Shown: piece by piece, positions 1-7,832 of the stretch
Layout of the letters: each line of letters starts with the position of its first letter
How positions within the stretch are numbered: the first letter of the stretch is position 1
Assembly: GCA_963759295.1 (NCBI GenBank)
Contig: CAVWYT010000011.1
Span: forward strand, 310,001 to 374,000
Reading direction: 5' to 3'
DNA length: 64,000 nt
From: WHSW01 sp963759295
Lineage (GTDB): Bacteria > Actinomycetota > Thermoleophilia > Solirubrobacterales > 70-9
Made by a program: the position numbers and the translations under genes
Notes under the pieces: generated by a model
Database searches by the model: none
What the model saw: the letters and a program-made list of their open reading frames with translations, nothing else
What the model was told of the DNA's origin: nothing

Positions 1-16
1 AGATACTGCGTGGGCG

Positions 17-430
17 ATGTCGCAGGAGAACGTGGAGGTCGTGCGTCGCTACTTCGAGTTGACTCCGACTGTGAAGTGGCTGCCGAGTACTGGGAGGTCG
101 ATGGCGACTACTACCGGTGCGTAAGTTCCCGGAGGCGAGGCCTTGCCACGGACGCGAAGAGATCGCCGTTTTCTGGCGGAGCTCCTTGAGGCCTGGGGGA
201 TTTATCGATCCGTAATCAAGGGCGCGAAGGCGATCGGCGATGACCGCGTCCTCGTGCACGCACATTTGGAGGGAGGGGTGCGAGTGGGTTGGCGCTGGAG
301 GGCGATGTTATTACTGCTTCTGGCTCGACATGGACGGTTCATCGGCAAGAGGATCACTTGACTGCAAGGGCGCACTCAATGCGCTAGGGCTCGATGGCGA
401 AACCTCGAAGCCGCTGGGCTGCAGGAGTAG
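17..430 (+). pseudogene. SnoaL-like (NTF2-fold) gene remnant 1
   Basis: The ATG at 17 begins the family signature MSQENVEVVRRYFEL, but the frame is lost near position 60. Recognisable continuation occurs in other frames: VAAEYWEVDGDYY after 61, KAIGDDRVLVHAHLEGG within 143-361, CYYCFW and ALGLDGE within 240-434, and the family tail LEAAGLQE with a stop at 428-430. No single frame spans the domain, so the gene carries several indels. Intact relatives are about 130-150 residue SnoaL/NTF2-fold proteins of unknown substrate. It is the first member of a head-to-tail array; the next copy starts 3 bases after its stop. Confidence 0.7.
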
Positions 431-433
431 GTG

Positions 434-837
434 ATGTCGCAGAAGAACGTTGCAATCGTGGAAGCGGCTTGAAAGCGTCTGCGCGCGGTGGGCTTGACGC
501 TTGGTCGATTACTGGACCGACGACATCGAGCACAGGGCAGTCGAGGGTGCGCTCGACGACCGTGGTCCGATGCACGGCAAGGACGCCGTGCGCGCCTACC
601 TGCAGGACTGGCTCGACATGTTCGACGACTTCAAGGTCGAGCCAGTCGAGTTGATCGATGCAGGTGGAGACAAGGTCATCGCGGTCCTCAGGAACAGTGG
701 ACGCGCAAAGCTGAGCGGCGTCGAGACGGATCTGACTTACGCCATCGTCTGGACGATCCGAGATGGGAGGATCGCGCGGGGCCGCGAGTACTGGTACACG
801 TGACGAAGCCCTCGAAGCCGCCGGGCTGTCGGAGTAG
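434..837 (+). pseudogene. SnoaL-like (NTF2-fold) gene remnant 2
   Basis: The ATG at 434 reads MSQKNVAIVEAA and then stops. The body of the domain is in another frame (501-803): DYWTDDIEHRAVEGALDDRG, then HGKDAVRAYLQDWLDMF, then TDLTYAIVWTIRDGRIARGREYW. A last indel near 800 separates it from the family tail DEALEAAGLSE with a stop at 835-837. Three frames are therefore needed for one about 130-residue protein. The 100-residue middle ORF could be translated on its own but lacks both conserved ends. Function is unknown; related SnoaL/NTF2-fold proteins include isomerases, cyclases and non-catalytic dimers. Confidence 0.7.
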
Positions 838-937
838 GCGAGCGCGACTTTGGGAGGCCGTTCGATCACTCGTACTGCGCTGCACAAAAAAACGCACTGC
901 TCGAGGACTACTGTTCGACCTATGAGGAGGTACTGGC

Positions 938-1195
938 TTGTGGAAGGCCGTCATCACCCTTTTTAAGAACTGGGTCGGCGCTTGGACGGAATACCGCTTT
1001 GAGGTCGAGGAGACCATTGACGTGGGCGACAGCGTCGTGGTCGTGGTAAGCGAGGCCGGACGGGGTATCGGTAGCGGCGCCCCGTGGGAGCAGCACTACT
1101 GCGTGGTCTATACGTTTCAGAATCGGCGGATCGTGCGGGGTGGGACCTACAAGACGAAAGCCGAGGCACTCGAAGCCGCCGGGCTGTCGGAGTAG
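938..1195 (+). CDS. SnoaL-like protein, N-terminally truncated
   Basis: 85 residues from a TTG start preceded by GAGGAGG (924-930), a good ribosome site at normal spacing; a stop lies just upstream in frame. The sequence corresponds to the C-terminal part of the SnoaL/NTF2 domain (NWVGAWTEYRFEVEE, DSVVVVVSEAGRG, ALEAAGLSE). The usual MSQENVE start and first 50 or so residues are absent: 838-937 holds no recognisable family N-terminus. It is either a decaying copy rescued by a fortuitous start or a pseudogene. The next array member starts 3 bases after its stop. Confidence 0.5.
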   Translation: MWKAVITLFKNWVGAWTEYRFEVEETIDVGDSVVVVVSEAGRGIGSGAPWEQHYCVVYTFQNRRIVRGGTYKTKAEALEAAGLSE

Positions 1196-1198
1196 GCG

Positions 1199-1666
1199 AT
1201 GTCGCAGGAGAACGTCGAGATCGTGCGAAGGCTCTATCCCGGAAGCGTCGATCTGGTCGCTTCGATCGCTGACCCGGAAGCGTTCGAGGCCACTCGGGTC
1301 GTATTTGAGCCCCTCGTGCATCCCGACTTCGAGACTGTCACCACTCCGGGCCTAATACCGCTGGCCGGTCCTGGCGCTGAGGATTCCTCGCGGCCGACCT
1401 TCCACGGTCTGGACGGATTCGCGAGCGCCTTCCGTGACTGGCTCAGCGCCTGGGAGAGCTGGGTGATAACCGCGACGGACTTCATCGACGTGGACGAGAA
1501 CCGAGTGCTCGTAGTGCTCGACGTGCGGGCGCGCTCCAAGACACACCAGGTCAAGATGCCGATTGAGGGCGCCAACCTCCTGACGCTCAGGGATGGAAGG
1601 CTGGCGCGGCTTGAACTCTTTTTGGAGCGTGCGCAGGCCCTCGAAGCTGCCGGGCTGTCGGAGTAG
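1199..1666 (+). CDS. SnoaL-like (NTF2-fold) protein
   Basis: The only full-length member of the array: 155 residues, from MSQENVEIVRRLYPG to QALEAAGLSE. It keeps the order expected for an NTF2-fold protein: N-terminal helix, His-containing segment (LVHPDFETVT), the GLDGFASAFRDWLSAWESW helix, then beta strands (RVLVVLDVRARSK, NLLTLRDGRLARLELFL). Residues 45-75 look like an insertion relative to shorter paralogues. It begins 3 bases after the previous gene's stop and has no strong Shine-Dalgarno of its own, so it may depend on translational coupling. Substrate and role cannot be told from sequence. Confidence 0.8.
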   Translation: MSQENVEIVRRLYPGSVDLVASIADPEAFEATRVVFEPLVHPDFETVTTPGLIPLAGPGAEDSSRPTFHGLDGFASAFRDWLSAWESWVITATDFIDVDENRVLVVLDVRARSKTHQVKMPIEGANLLTLRDGRLARLELFLERAQALEAAGLSE

Positions 1667-1673
1667 GGGCCCC

Positions 1674-1850
1674 TCAGATGCCCGGACACGTCGCCCGATC
1701 GGTGGCAATCGCGGCAGAGCGCCCAGGTTCCGTCGCTCGTCGCCTGGAGCTGCACGCGGCCTGCGGCGTCGAGCGCCAGGACGCGGCGGTCCGGATCGCG
1801 GCGAGCTGATGGCCGCAAAGCGGGCAAGCGCCGATCCTCGCGAATAGGAT
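1674..1850 (-). pseudogene. small zinc-ribbon protein, split over two frames
   Basis: On the minus strand one frame gives ARIGACPLCGHQLAAI and the adjacent frame continues plausibly as RDPDRRVLALDAAGRVQL, then GTWALCRDCHRSGD. Together they make one CxxC...CxxC zinc ribbon of about 55 residues, split by a single-base change near 1808. No start codon with a clear ribosome site was found, and the end is ambiguous (stop at 1674 in one frame). This is a pattern-based call: the paired Cys motifs could be chance in GC-rich DNA. Confidence 0.3.
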
Positions 1851-1877
1851 GCGCGCAAGCGACGGAAGGGGTCCTCG

Positions 1878-2141
1878 ATGGCCACGTATGTGATCACGCA
1901 CGAAGTTGACGACGTTGAGCATTGGCTGAGCTCGCCCAAGCGCGAGGAGGTCTTCGGGCCTCTGGGTGTTAGCGCGAGGACGTTCCGGGATCCGGACGGA
2001 TCCAACAAGGTGGCTCTGATTGCCGAGATCCCCGACATGAACGCCTTCCAGGAGTTCATGGGGAGCGAGGAATCCGCGGACGCCATGCGCTACGACGGTG
2101 TTCGTCCGGAGACGCTTCTCGTCCTCGAGGAATCTCGATAG
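1878..2141 (+). CDS. small conserved protein, ferredoxin-like alpha/beta fold
   Basis: 87 residues, starting MATYVITHEVDDVEHWL, with AGGGG ahead of the ATG. Alternating strands and helices (TYVITHEVDD; NKVALIAEIPDMNAFQEFM; VRPETLLVLEE) resemble small dimeric alpha-beta barrel proteins such as the antibiotic-biosynthesis-monooxygenase superfamily. No catalytic residue can be assigned. Codon use matches the intact genes of the window. Probably monocistronic, about 150 bases before the next gene. Family resemblance is recalled, not searched. Confidence 0.75.
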   Translation: MATYVITHEVDDVEHWLSSPKREEVFGPLGVSARTFRDPDGSNKVALIAEIPDMNAFQEFMGSEESADAMRYDGVRPETLLVLEESR

Positions 2142-2287
2142 GGACGCGCTAACGCGGACGCATCGGGCGCGGCACCGCAAGTCCTGATCTTGCCGATGTA
2201 CGCATCCCTCCGCGTTGCTCTTGACAGCGCCACGCGGCCCGGAGAGACTCACGCCCTCGACAACCGCTGATCGAAGGGAGCCTTGCA

Positions 2288-2602
2288 ATGCACTTCGTCT
2301 TGCTTGCTGTGCATAGCGCGGAGGTCTGTCCAACGAGCAATGAGAAGACCCGGGATCTGATGTTGCAGATCGGCCCCCAGGTACCGGAAATGGCCGAGCG
2401 AACGGGCGTCAACATCGTGGCGGGTCCGTACACCAACCGCGAACACATGATGGTCGCCGTCGTTGAAGCAGAGAAAGCAGAGGACGTCGACCGCTTCCTG
2501 CTTGAGACACGGCTCCATCAGTGGAACAGCGTGCGCATCCTGCCGTCCCTGCCGATCGAGGAAGGCATGAAGGACGTTCAGGAGGGCGTGCCGCTTTTCT
2601 GA
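2288..2602 (+). CDS. small conserved protein, DUF3303-like
   Basis: 104 residues beginning MHFVLLAVHSAEVCPTSN, preceded by GAAGGGAG at good spacing. The fold pattern (strand HFVLLAVHS, helix, strand VNIVAGPYTNREHMMVAVVEA, helix AEDVDRFLLE, strand WNSVRILPSLP) is that of a small alpha/beta barrel subunit similar to DUF3303-type proteins. The exact family assignment is uncertain. Cys14 in AEVCPTSN is within a motif typical of this group as I recall it. No operon partner is visible. Confidence 0.72.
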   Translation: MHFVLLAVHSAEVCPTSNEKTRDLMLQIGPQVPEMAERTGVNIVAGPYTNREHMMVAVVEAEKAEDVDRFLLETRLHQWNSVRILPSLPIEEGMKDVQEGVPLF

Positions 2603-2631
2603 GCGGCGAATCAAAGCCCGGCCCGCCGACC

Positions 2632-2676
2632 ATCGAAGCCGCCGGACTGTCGGAGTAGGCGATGTCGCGGAGAACG
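2632..2676 (+). repeat. orphan SnoaL-array junction
   Basis: This short segment reproduces the end-of-gene/start-of-gene junction of the array: a tail encoding IEAAGLSE-stop (TAG 2656-2658), the GCG spacer, then ATGTCGC-GGAGAACGAG with one base missing from the usual MSQENE start. No SnoaL body flanks it on either side, so a whole gene appears to have been lost between junctions. The same block ends copies at 404-430, 811-837, 1169-1195 and 1639-1666. Confidence 0.65.
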
Positions 2677-2739
2677 AGTCGCCCGTCGTCTCTCTCGGGC
2701 TGGGGCGGTGAACCGCCGGGGCAGCTCTAAAAAACCACT

Positions 2740-3132
2740 CTAGGACGACAGTGCCTTGGCCTTGATCGCGTCGAACTCGGCCTGGCTAATCGTGCCCGCG
2801 TCGAGCAGCTCCTTCGCCTTGGCGATCTCGGTGGCCGACCCGCCCGCAGCCTCGCGCACGTACTGGTCGAACGCCTGCTGTTGCGCATGCGCCTGCTTGG
2901 CGCTGCGCTCGCGCATCCCCTCGTGTTGAGCGATCAGGTAGATCAGCACGCCGAGGAACGGCACCACGATGATGAACACGGCCCACGCCGCCTTGCCCCA
3001 GCCGCTGATGTCGTGGCGGCGGAACACGTCGATCAGCACGGTGATCGCGATCCAGATGTAGATCACCCAGCTGAAGAAGATGATCATCGTCCAGAGGACG
3101 TCGAGGAACGGGTAGTCGGCCGCTATGAGCAT
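2740..3132 (-). CDS. PLDc_N-type membrane protein with C-terminal SHOCT domain (copy 1)
   Basis: 130 residues; the ATG at 3132 follows AGGAAGG. Two membrane segments (about residues 11-35 and 48-68) form a phospholipase-D-nuclease N-terminal-like (PLDc_N) module, followed by a charged, Gln-rich linker and a SHOCT domain (EIAKAKELLDAGTISQAEFDAIKAKAL). It has no nuclease domain. About 85% identical by eye to the protein at 59052-59441, making the two recent paralogues. Divergent from the DUF7144-like gene at 3273, with a GC-rich inverted repeat between them. Probably envelope-associated; role unknown. Confidence 0.85.
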   Translation of the reverse strand: MLIAADYPFLDVLWTMIIFFSWVIYIWIAITVLIDVFRRHDISGWGKAAWAVFIIVVPFLGVLIYLIAQHEGMRERSAKQAHAQQQAFDQYVREAAGGSATEIAKAKELLDAGTISQAEFDAIKAKALSS

Positions 3133-3172
3133 CTGTTGCCTTCCTAGATCGTCGTTGGGCCGCGATCCTATA

Positions 3173-3191
3173 CCGCCCGCCACACGGGCGG
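3173..3191. promoter_or_regulatory. inverted repeat in divergent intergenic region
   Basis: CCGCCCG-ccaca-CGGGCGG, a perfect 7-bp inverted repeat between the divergent genes at 2740-3132 and 3273-3865. It could be an operator or simply a GC-rich hairpin. No T-run follows on either strand, so it is not a convincing terminator. Confidence 0.25.
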
Positions 3192-3272
3192 TGGCGGCTC
3201 TATCCGGGACAGCGTCGAAAATGCCTCGCGCTAGTGGACGGCAAAGCCTCGACCCGGCACAAGGAGCAGCCA

Positions 3273-3865
3273 ATGGAACACTCCAATCAACGTCAACGCG
3301 GCCCGGCGCGTCCGGCTGGGCGGCGTTCGCAGGTGTGGTCATGTTCATCATCGGGTCCCTCGACGCCCTCTGGGGGCTTGGCGGGATTCTCAACGACGAC
3401 ATCGTCGTCGTAGGTGGCCACGGAGCCATCATCGCCGACATCACGACCTGGGGCTGGGTGCATCTGATTCTCGGCTCGATCATTGCCCTCACTGGGCTTG
3501 GACTGCTGGTGGGCAACGAGGCTGCCCGATTGCTCGGGGTCTTCTTCCTCGCCATCAACGCGATCCTGCAGATCGTCTGGTTCCCAGCCGCGCCGTTGTG
3601 GGCGTTCCTGATCATCATCCTCGACGTGACGATCATCTATCAGCTGACGGCCGCTGGGGTGGGCAAGCTCGCTGGGACTGACACGACGGTGAACGACCAG
3701 CCGGGGCGAGCACCGTCCGGCCTCGCGGCCCCACGACGGCCACAGATCGCATCCTGGTTACCCGACCTCATCGCGCGGTCCGAGGCCGTCCTGGGCGCGA
3801 GCGCCGGTTCAGACGACGCCCTCGATCCGGAGCCGCCGCCGCCCGCACTTCGAGCCCTGATCTGA
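3273..3865 (+). pseudogene. DUF7144-type four-helix membrane protein, probable frameshift near start
   Basis: ATG at 3273 with AAGGAG at 3261-3266 is the best start, but that frame ends at a stop about 140 bases later. The membrane domain (SGWAAFAGVVMFIIGSLDAL, TTWGWVHLILGSIIALTGLG, LLGVFFLAINAILQIVWF, WAFLIIILDVTIIYQLTA) lies in another frame, open from ATG 3221 to 3865. A single-base change between 3285 and 3315 would unite them. The C-terminal tail of about 60 residues (Pro/Ala-rich) has no counterpart in the related protein at 60247-60645. If the frame is real as read, the product would start at 3221 with a poor ribosome site. Confidence 0.6.
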
Positions 3866-4515
3866 CCGATCGCCTCGTCTCGGTAGTAGTGCGGGTTCGA
3901 GCACCGACACGGCGGGGCGAGGATCGGTCGCCCGCCGGGCAGACGCAGCTCGGGAGCGGAGCCCGGCACGGCAACCCGGCCGGAGCACGGCCGCCAGCGC
4001 CGGGGCCGGCGGGCGCCGCACGCCGCAGCAGCGGGCAGGGCGCGGCCGACCGAGGCGACCGACTCAGCCGTGACGTCCGACGGACACGACCCGCGGGCAG
4101 CCGCCACGACAGCCGAGCGCAGGTCGGGGCCGCCCGGCGCCACAGGCAGCCGGCGCCGGCGCGGACGTCCGACACGTCGAGCGGGCCGAGTACCGGCCGC
4201 AGCGCCCCAAGCTCGGTGCCGAGCGGGCCGCGCGGCGGCGACGCACAGGACGCGGGCGGCCGCACGCCGACCCCGCCGCGAGCGCCCGCGGCACAGCGCA
4301 GAACGCGGGCCGCCGGTCAGCCCGGCCCCGACGCAACTGAAACCGACACCCGCCCGCGGGTCAAGCACGGCACGTGGTCGTGACGGCATACCCCTCCCGT
4401 GACCTAGTAGTGACCAAACGTCTCGATGCCGCCCGCAGCGGAAGCCATCGCACCCGCAAAGGGGCCGGCCGTTCTGCAAGCGGGATTCGTCGTCGCGTCT
4501 CAGCTCGTTCGCTGA
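3866..4515. other. extreme-GC block without a convincing gene
   Basis: About 650 bases, with 3900-4360 particularly C/G-rich. Many overlapping frames are open on both strands only because stops are rare; their translations are Arg/Ala/Pro/Gly-rich without domains, hydrophobic segments or coherent ribosome sites. Third-position bias typical of the neighbouring genes is not apparent. No rRNA, RNase P or tmRNA signature was recognised. It ends at the tRNA-Asp 3' half. Confidence 0.5.
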
Positions 4516-4563
<48 letters not shown>

Positions 4564-4636
4564 TCCTACGAGTGGAACTCCGTCCGGAGTATCGGATCGG
4601 AGATACTGCCCCGACATCAATCGAAAGGCAATCGAA

Positions 4637-5134
4637 ATGTCGGATAGACCGGTATTCCTCTACGCCGCGATCTACGATGAGATCGCCGACGCCGAGGTCG
4701 ACTATGAGGCCGTCTTCGATCTTCACGCGCTCGGGGCGATCGGAACCTTCGACTCCGCGGTGATCCGCAAGGAAGAGGACGGCAAGGTTCGCGTCACCAA
4801 GACCGAGAAGCCGACCCAGCACGGAGCCTGGACCGGCGCCGGAGTGGGCGCGCTGGTCGGGATCCTGTTCCCGCCTGCGGTCATCGGTGCCGCAGTCGTC
4901 GGTGCGGGCGCCGGCGGATTGACCGGACACCTCACGAAGGGGCTCTCGCGCGGCGACCTCAAGGAGCTCGGCGAAGAGCTCGAGCAGGGCACGGCCGCCG
5001 TGATCGTGATTGCCGAGTCGAAGATCGAGGAGCAGCTTGAGAAGGCGACCGAGCGCGCCAACAAGGTGATCGAGAAGCAGATCGACGCCGACGCCGACGA
5101 TCTCGAGCGCGAGATCGAGGCTGCGGCGAAGTAA
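4637..5134 (+). CDS. DUF1269-type protein with glycine-rich membrane segment
   Basis: 165 residues. An N-terminal alpha/beta part (FLYAAIYDEIADAEVDYEAVFDLHALGAIG; TFDSAVIRKEEDGKVRVTKTEK) is followed by a Gly/Ala-rich hydrophobic stretch (residues about 62-95, GAGVGALVGILFPPAVIGAA) and a charged coiled-coil-like C-terminus. This is the layout of DUF1269 proteins; DUF6325 (see 59783-60223) shares the N-terminal logic. No AGGAGG is seen, though GAAAGGCAATCGAA precedes the ATG. Located just right of the tRNA-Asp scar; likely a stress-associated membrane protein, function unknown. Confidence 0.8.
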   Translation: MSDRPVFLYAAIYDEIADAEVDYEAVFDLHALGAIGTFDSAVIRKEEDGKVRVTKTEKPTQHGAWTGAGVGALVGILFPPAVIGAAVVGAGAGGLTGHLTKGLSRGDLKELGEELEQGTAAVIVIAESKIEEQLEKATERANKVIEKQIDADADDLEREIEAAAK

Positions 5135-6227
5135 AGCGGCGAGGCGAACGCGGCGCATCCTTGCCCTCGTGCTGAAGTAGTCGCCGACCGCCTGCTTCGC
5201 GGGGGAAGGGAGCGTCGGTTACCGAGCTAGGCGCTGAAAGATCTTGCGGACCTTCGGTTCCCTCGGAACCTGTGGGAGCCGCATCCTGCTGGCTGTCGAG
5301 CAGGTCGCCAGAGGCGTTCAGGAACGCAGTCGTTTGCCCCTCGTCGAGACCGTCGGCGTAAGGGTGATCGCAGACGTCGTCGGGCAGGCGCGAGACCTTT
5401 GCCGCGCCCCTCTTCTCCTTGCCGTCGTGTGAGACCGCGTCGACAAGGGCCTCCCACGTCACCGAGTCCGCGGCGGTCCCGATGTGGGTGGTCGTGCGCC
5501 CCGGACAGACGTCCTGGATCAGGATGTTGCTGGCGCCCTCAAGCGCCGAGGTCGGGTGCCTGCCATCCTGCGGCTTGACGGTCTCATCCGTCAGCGAGCG
5601 GACGGTGGTGTAGGAGGCGTCGCCCGGCGTCTCGTCGGGCTGGGAGTTGATCGCGTCGAGCAGGTTGGAGTGGCGTGCCTGCTGCCAGCTCGCCGGAGCG
5701 CACGGCGATGTTTTCGAGCAGCCACGAGAGACAGTGGTGCCGTGCTGGGTCCCGGCGGCTGCCACCACGTCTGAGACCTTGCGGCGCAGATCCGGCCAAT
5801 AGGTCAGGGCGAACCGCGGCAGCAGCCCGCCCTGGCTGATCCCAACCACGGCGATCTTGCGCCCGGCCATCTTGAACTCGCGACGCAGGCCGTAGACGAG
5901 GTACTCGACCGAGACCTGGATATCCGCGGTCGTGTAGTCGGGGAAGTTCATGTAGCAGACCGGATGGCCGTACTGCTCGAAGCCGGCTTGGCCGATCTCA
6001 TAGGCCTGGTCACCGGTCGCCCCCGTACCGGTGACGAACATGATCGGCGTTTGCGTCGCGCCCGCGGGGTCGATCGGGCAGTTGAAGGCGGCCTCGAGGC
6101 TTGCCTTCGGCACCGTCAGCTCAGGTCCGCTCGCAGTTGCAGGCGCCGGGGGTACTGCGAGCACGGCCGCCAGCCAGACGAGGGCCACTATGCCTACGCG
6201 CCGATGCTCAGATGCCCCGCCAACCAT
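4959..6227 (-). CDS. secreted lipase, alpha/beta hydrolase (class-2/CalB-like)
   Basis: ATG at 6227 follows GAAGGAACGAG and begins a signal peptide (RRVGIVALVWLAAVLAVPP, cleavage near ATA-SG). The mature protein has the oxyanion-side segment PIMFVTGTGATGD and the nucleophile elbow VVGISQGG (Ser131), typical of extracellular triacylglycerol lipases of the Candida antarctica lipase B-like group. Multiple Cys suggest disulfides. The open frame continues to 4959, overlapping the DUF1269 gene antisense by 176 bases with Arg/Ser-rich sequence. The +1 frame gives a more natural end (PREPKVRKIFQRLAR, stop 5219-5221), so the true 3' end may be near 5219 after a one-base indel. Confidence 0.75.
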   Translation of the reverse strand: MVGGASEHRRVGIVALVWLAAVLAVPPAPATASGPELTVPKASLEAAFNCPIDPAGATQTPIMFVTGTGATGDQAYEIGQAGFEQYGHPVCYMNFPDYTTADIQVSVEYLVYGLRREFKMAGRKIAVVGISQGGLLPRFALTYWPDLRRKVSDVVAAAGTQHGTTVSRGCSKTSPCAPASWQQARHSNLLDAINSQPDETPGDASYTTVRSLTDETVKPQDGRHPTSALEGASNILIQDVCPGRTTTHIGTAADSVTWEALVDAVSHDGKEKRGAAKVSRLPDDVCDHPYADGLDEGQTTAFLNASGDLLDSQQDAAPTGSEGTEGPQDLSAPSSVTDAPFPREAGGRRLLQHEGKDAPRSPRRFTSPQPRSRARDRRRRRRSASRSPCWRARSPSQAAPRSSTRQSRSRRPCPARALRRAP

Positions 6228-6421
6228 CTCGTTCCTTCGACTGTCTGGTACGCGGCGAGTCTCGCAGAAGTGTCGCCTTCTCTTTGATCGGCGTCTCGAT
6301 GCCGGGTCTCCTTCCGCCACGGCCACGACGCAACGGCCTTCGGATCGATAGCGGGTAGCCTGGGGTAAAGGATCAGGCAATCAGCGACAACGCCATGCGA
6401 CCGCATGAGGAGTGGAGCAAG

Positions 6422-7792
6422 ATGGGCAAGTACTCAGTCGTTAACCCGGCAACCGGCGAGACGGTCAAGGAGTATCCGCAGATCTCCGACGAGGATCTCT
6501 CGGCGGCGATCGCGGCGGCGGCGGACGCCCACCGGAACTGGGCGTTGAAGACCTCGGTCTCCGAGCGCGCCTCGCTGGTCAAGAGGGTGGCCGAGCTTTA
6601 CTCCGAGCGGCGGGAGACGCTGGCCGAGATCGCCGTGCGGGAGATGGGCAAGCCGATGGAGCAGGCCCTCGGCGAGGTGGACTTCTGCGCCGACATCTAC
6701 GGCTACTACGCCGACAACGCGGAGGACTTCCTCAAGGACGAGCCGATCACGCTGCTGGCGGGCGAGGGCACGGCCCTGATTCGGCGGACGTCTGTCGGCC
6801 CCCTGCTGGGAATCATGCCCTGGAACTTTCCCTACTACCAGGTGGCACGCTTCGCGGGGCCGAACCTCGTCGTGGGCAACACGATCCTGCTCAAGCCGGC
6901 ACACCAGTGCCCCGAGTCGGCAGAGGCGATGGAGGCGATGTTCGCGGACGCCGGCTTCCCCGACGGTGCCTACAAGACCATTCTTGCCTCGAATGATCAG
7001 ATCGCCGACGTGATCGCCGATCCGCGAATCCAGGGCGTCTCGCTGACCGGCTCCGAGCGGGCCGGAGCTGCGGTCGCGGAGATCGCCGGGCGCAACCTGA
7101 AGAAGGTCGTGCTCGAGCTCGGCGGTTCCGATCCGTTCATCCTCCTGGGAGCCGAAGACATGGAGGAAGCGGTCGAGGCCGCGGTCGCCGGCCGCCTCGA
7201 CAACACCGGCCAGTCCTGCAATGCCGCAAAGCGGTTCATCGTCGCCGACGAGCTCTACGACGATTTCCTCGAGAAGTTCACGGCCACGATGACTGCCGCC
7301 GAGCCCGCCGATCCGATGTCCGACGGCGCCGAGATGGGACCGCTTTCGTCGGCGACTGCTGCGGAAACCCTGCAGGATCAGCTCGAGCGGGCGGTCGCCC
7401 AGGGCGCCGAGATCGCCGCCGGTGGGGAGCGAAAGGACAACTACTTCTCGAGCACCGTGCTGGTTGGGGTCACTCCGGAGAACGACGCCTACCGCGAGGA
7501 GTTCTTCGGGCCGGTCGCGAGCGTGTTCCGGGTCGGCTCCGAGGAGGAGGCGATCGCTCTGGCGAACGACACGCCTTTCGGACTTGGTTCCTACGTCTTC
7601 TCCGACGATCCGGAACAGGCCCTCCGGGTGGCGGACGGCCTCGATACGGGGATGGTCTACGTCAACGGGGTGGGCGCCGACGGTGCCGAACTGCCGTTCG
7701 GCGGCGTCAAGCGATCGGGTTTCGGCAGGGAGCTCGGCCGTTACGGCATCGAGGAGTTCGTCAACAAGAAGCTGATCCGCGTGATGAAGTAG
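6422..7792 (+). CDS. NAD(P)-dependent succinate-semialdehyde dehydrogenase-type aldehyde dehydrogenase
   Basis: 456 residues from ATG 6422, with GAGGAG at 6406-6411; an upstream in-frame ATG at 6395 has no ribosome site. Aldehyde dehydrogenase family: PWNFP with Asn135, LLKPA with Lys158, the catalytic Glu232 in LELGGSDPF and the nucleophile Cys266 in NTGQSCNA. The MPWNFPYYQVAR and LKPAHQCPESA sequences match the short SSADH (GabD/Sad-like) group, converting succinate semialdehyde to succinate. A link to the glutamate decarboxylase at 54405-55780 (GABA shunt) is possible but no transaminase is seen in the window. Confidence 0.88.
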   Translation: MGKYSVVNPATGETVKEYPQISDEDLSAAIAAAADAHRNWALKTSVSERASLVKRVAELYSERRETLAEIAVREMGKPMEQALGEVDFCADIYGYYADNAEDFLKDEPITLLAGEGTALIRRTSVGPLLGIMPWNFPYYQVARFAGPNLVVGNTILLKPAHQCPESAEAMEAMFADAGFPDGAYKTILASNDQIADVIADPRIQGVSLTGSERAGAAVAEIAGRNLKKVVLELGGSDPFILLGAEDMEEAVEAAVAGRLDNTGQSCNAAKRFIVADELYDDFLEKFTATMTAAEPADPMSDGAEMGPLSSATAAETLQDQLERAVAQGAEIAAGGERKDNYFSSTVLVGVTPENDAYREEFFGPVASVFRVGSEEEAIALANDTPFGLGSYVFSDDPEQALRVADGLDTGMVYVNGVGADGAELPFGGVKRSGFGRELGRYGIEEFVNKKLIRVMK

Positions 7793-7832
7793 CTCTATCG
7801 TCCGCTACGACCCGAGACCGAAGGAGCCGTCG

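Noticed and set aside
2698..2740. GGCGG...CCGCC hairpin followed by AAAAAA as a terminator for the minus-strand gene ending at 2740
   Set aside because: For minus-strand transcription the T-run precedes rather than follows the hairpin, and for the plus strand the run is A, not T. Not a standard intrinsic terminator.
4577..4590. ACTCCG-tc-CGGAGT inverted repeat before the DUF1269 gene as operator
   Set aside because: Short and single; directly after the tRNA remnant. Nothing else supports regulation, so not listed as a feature.
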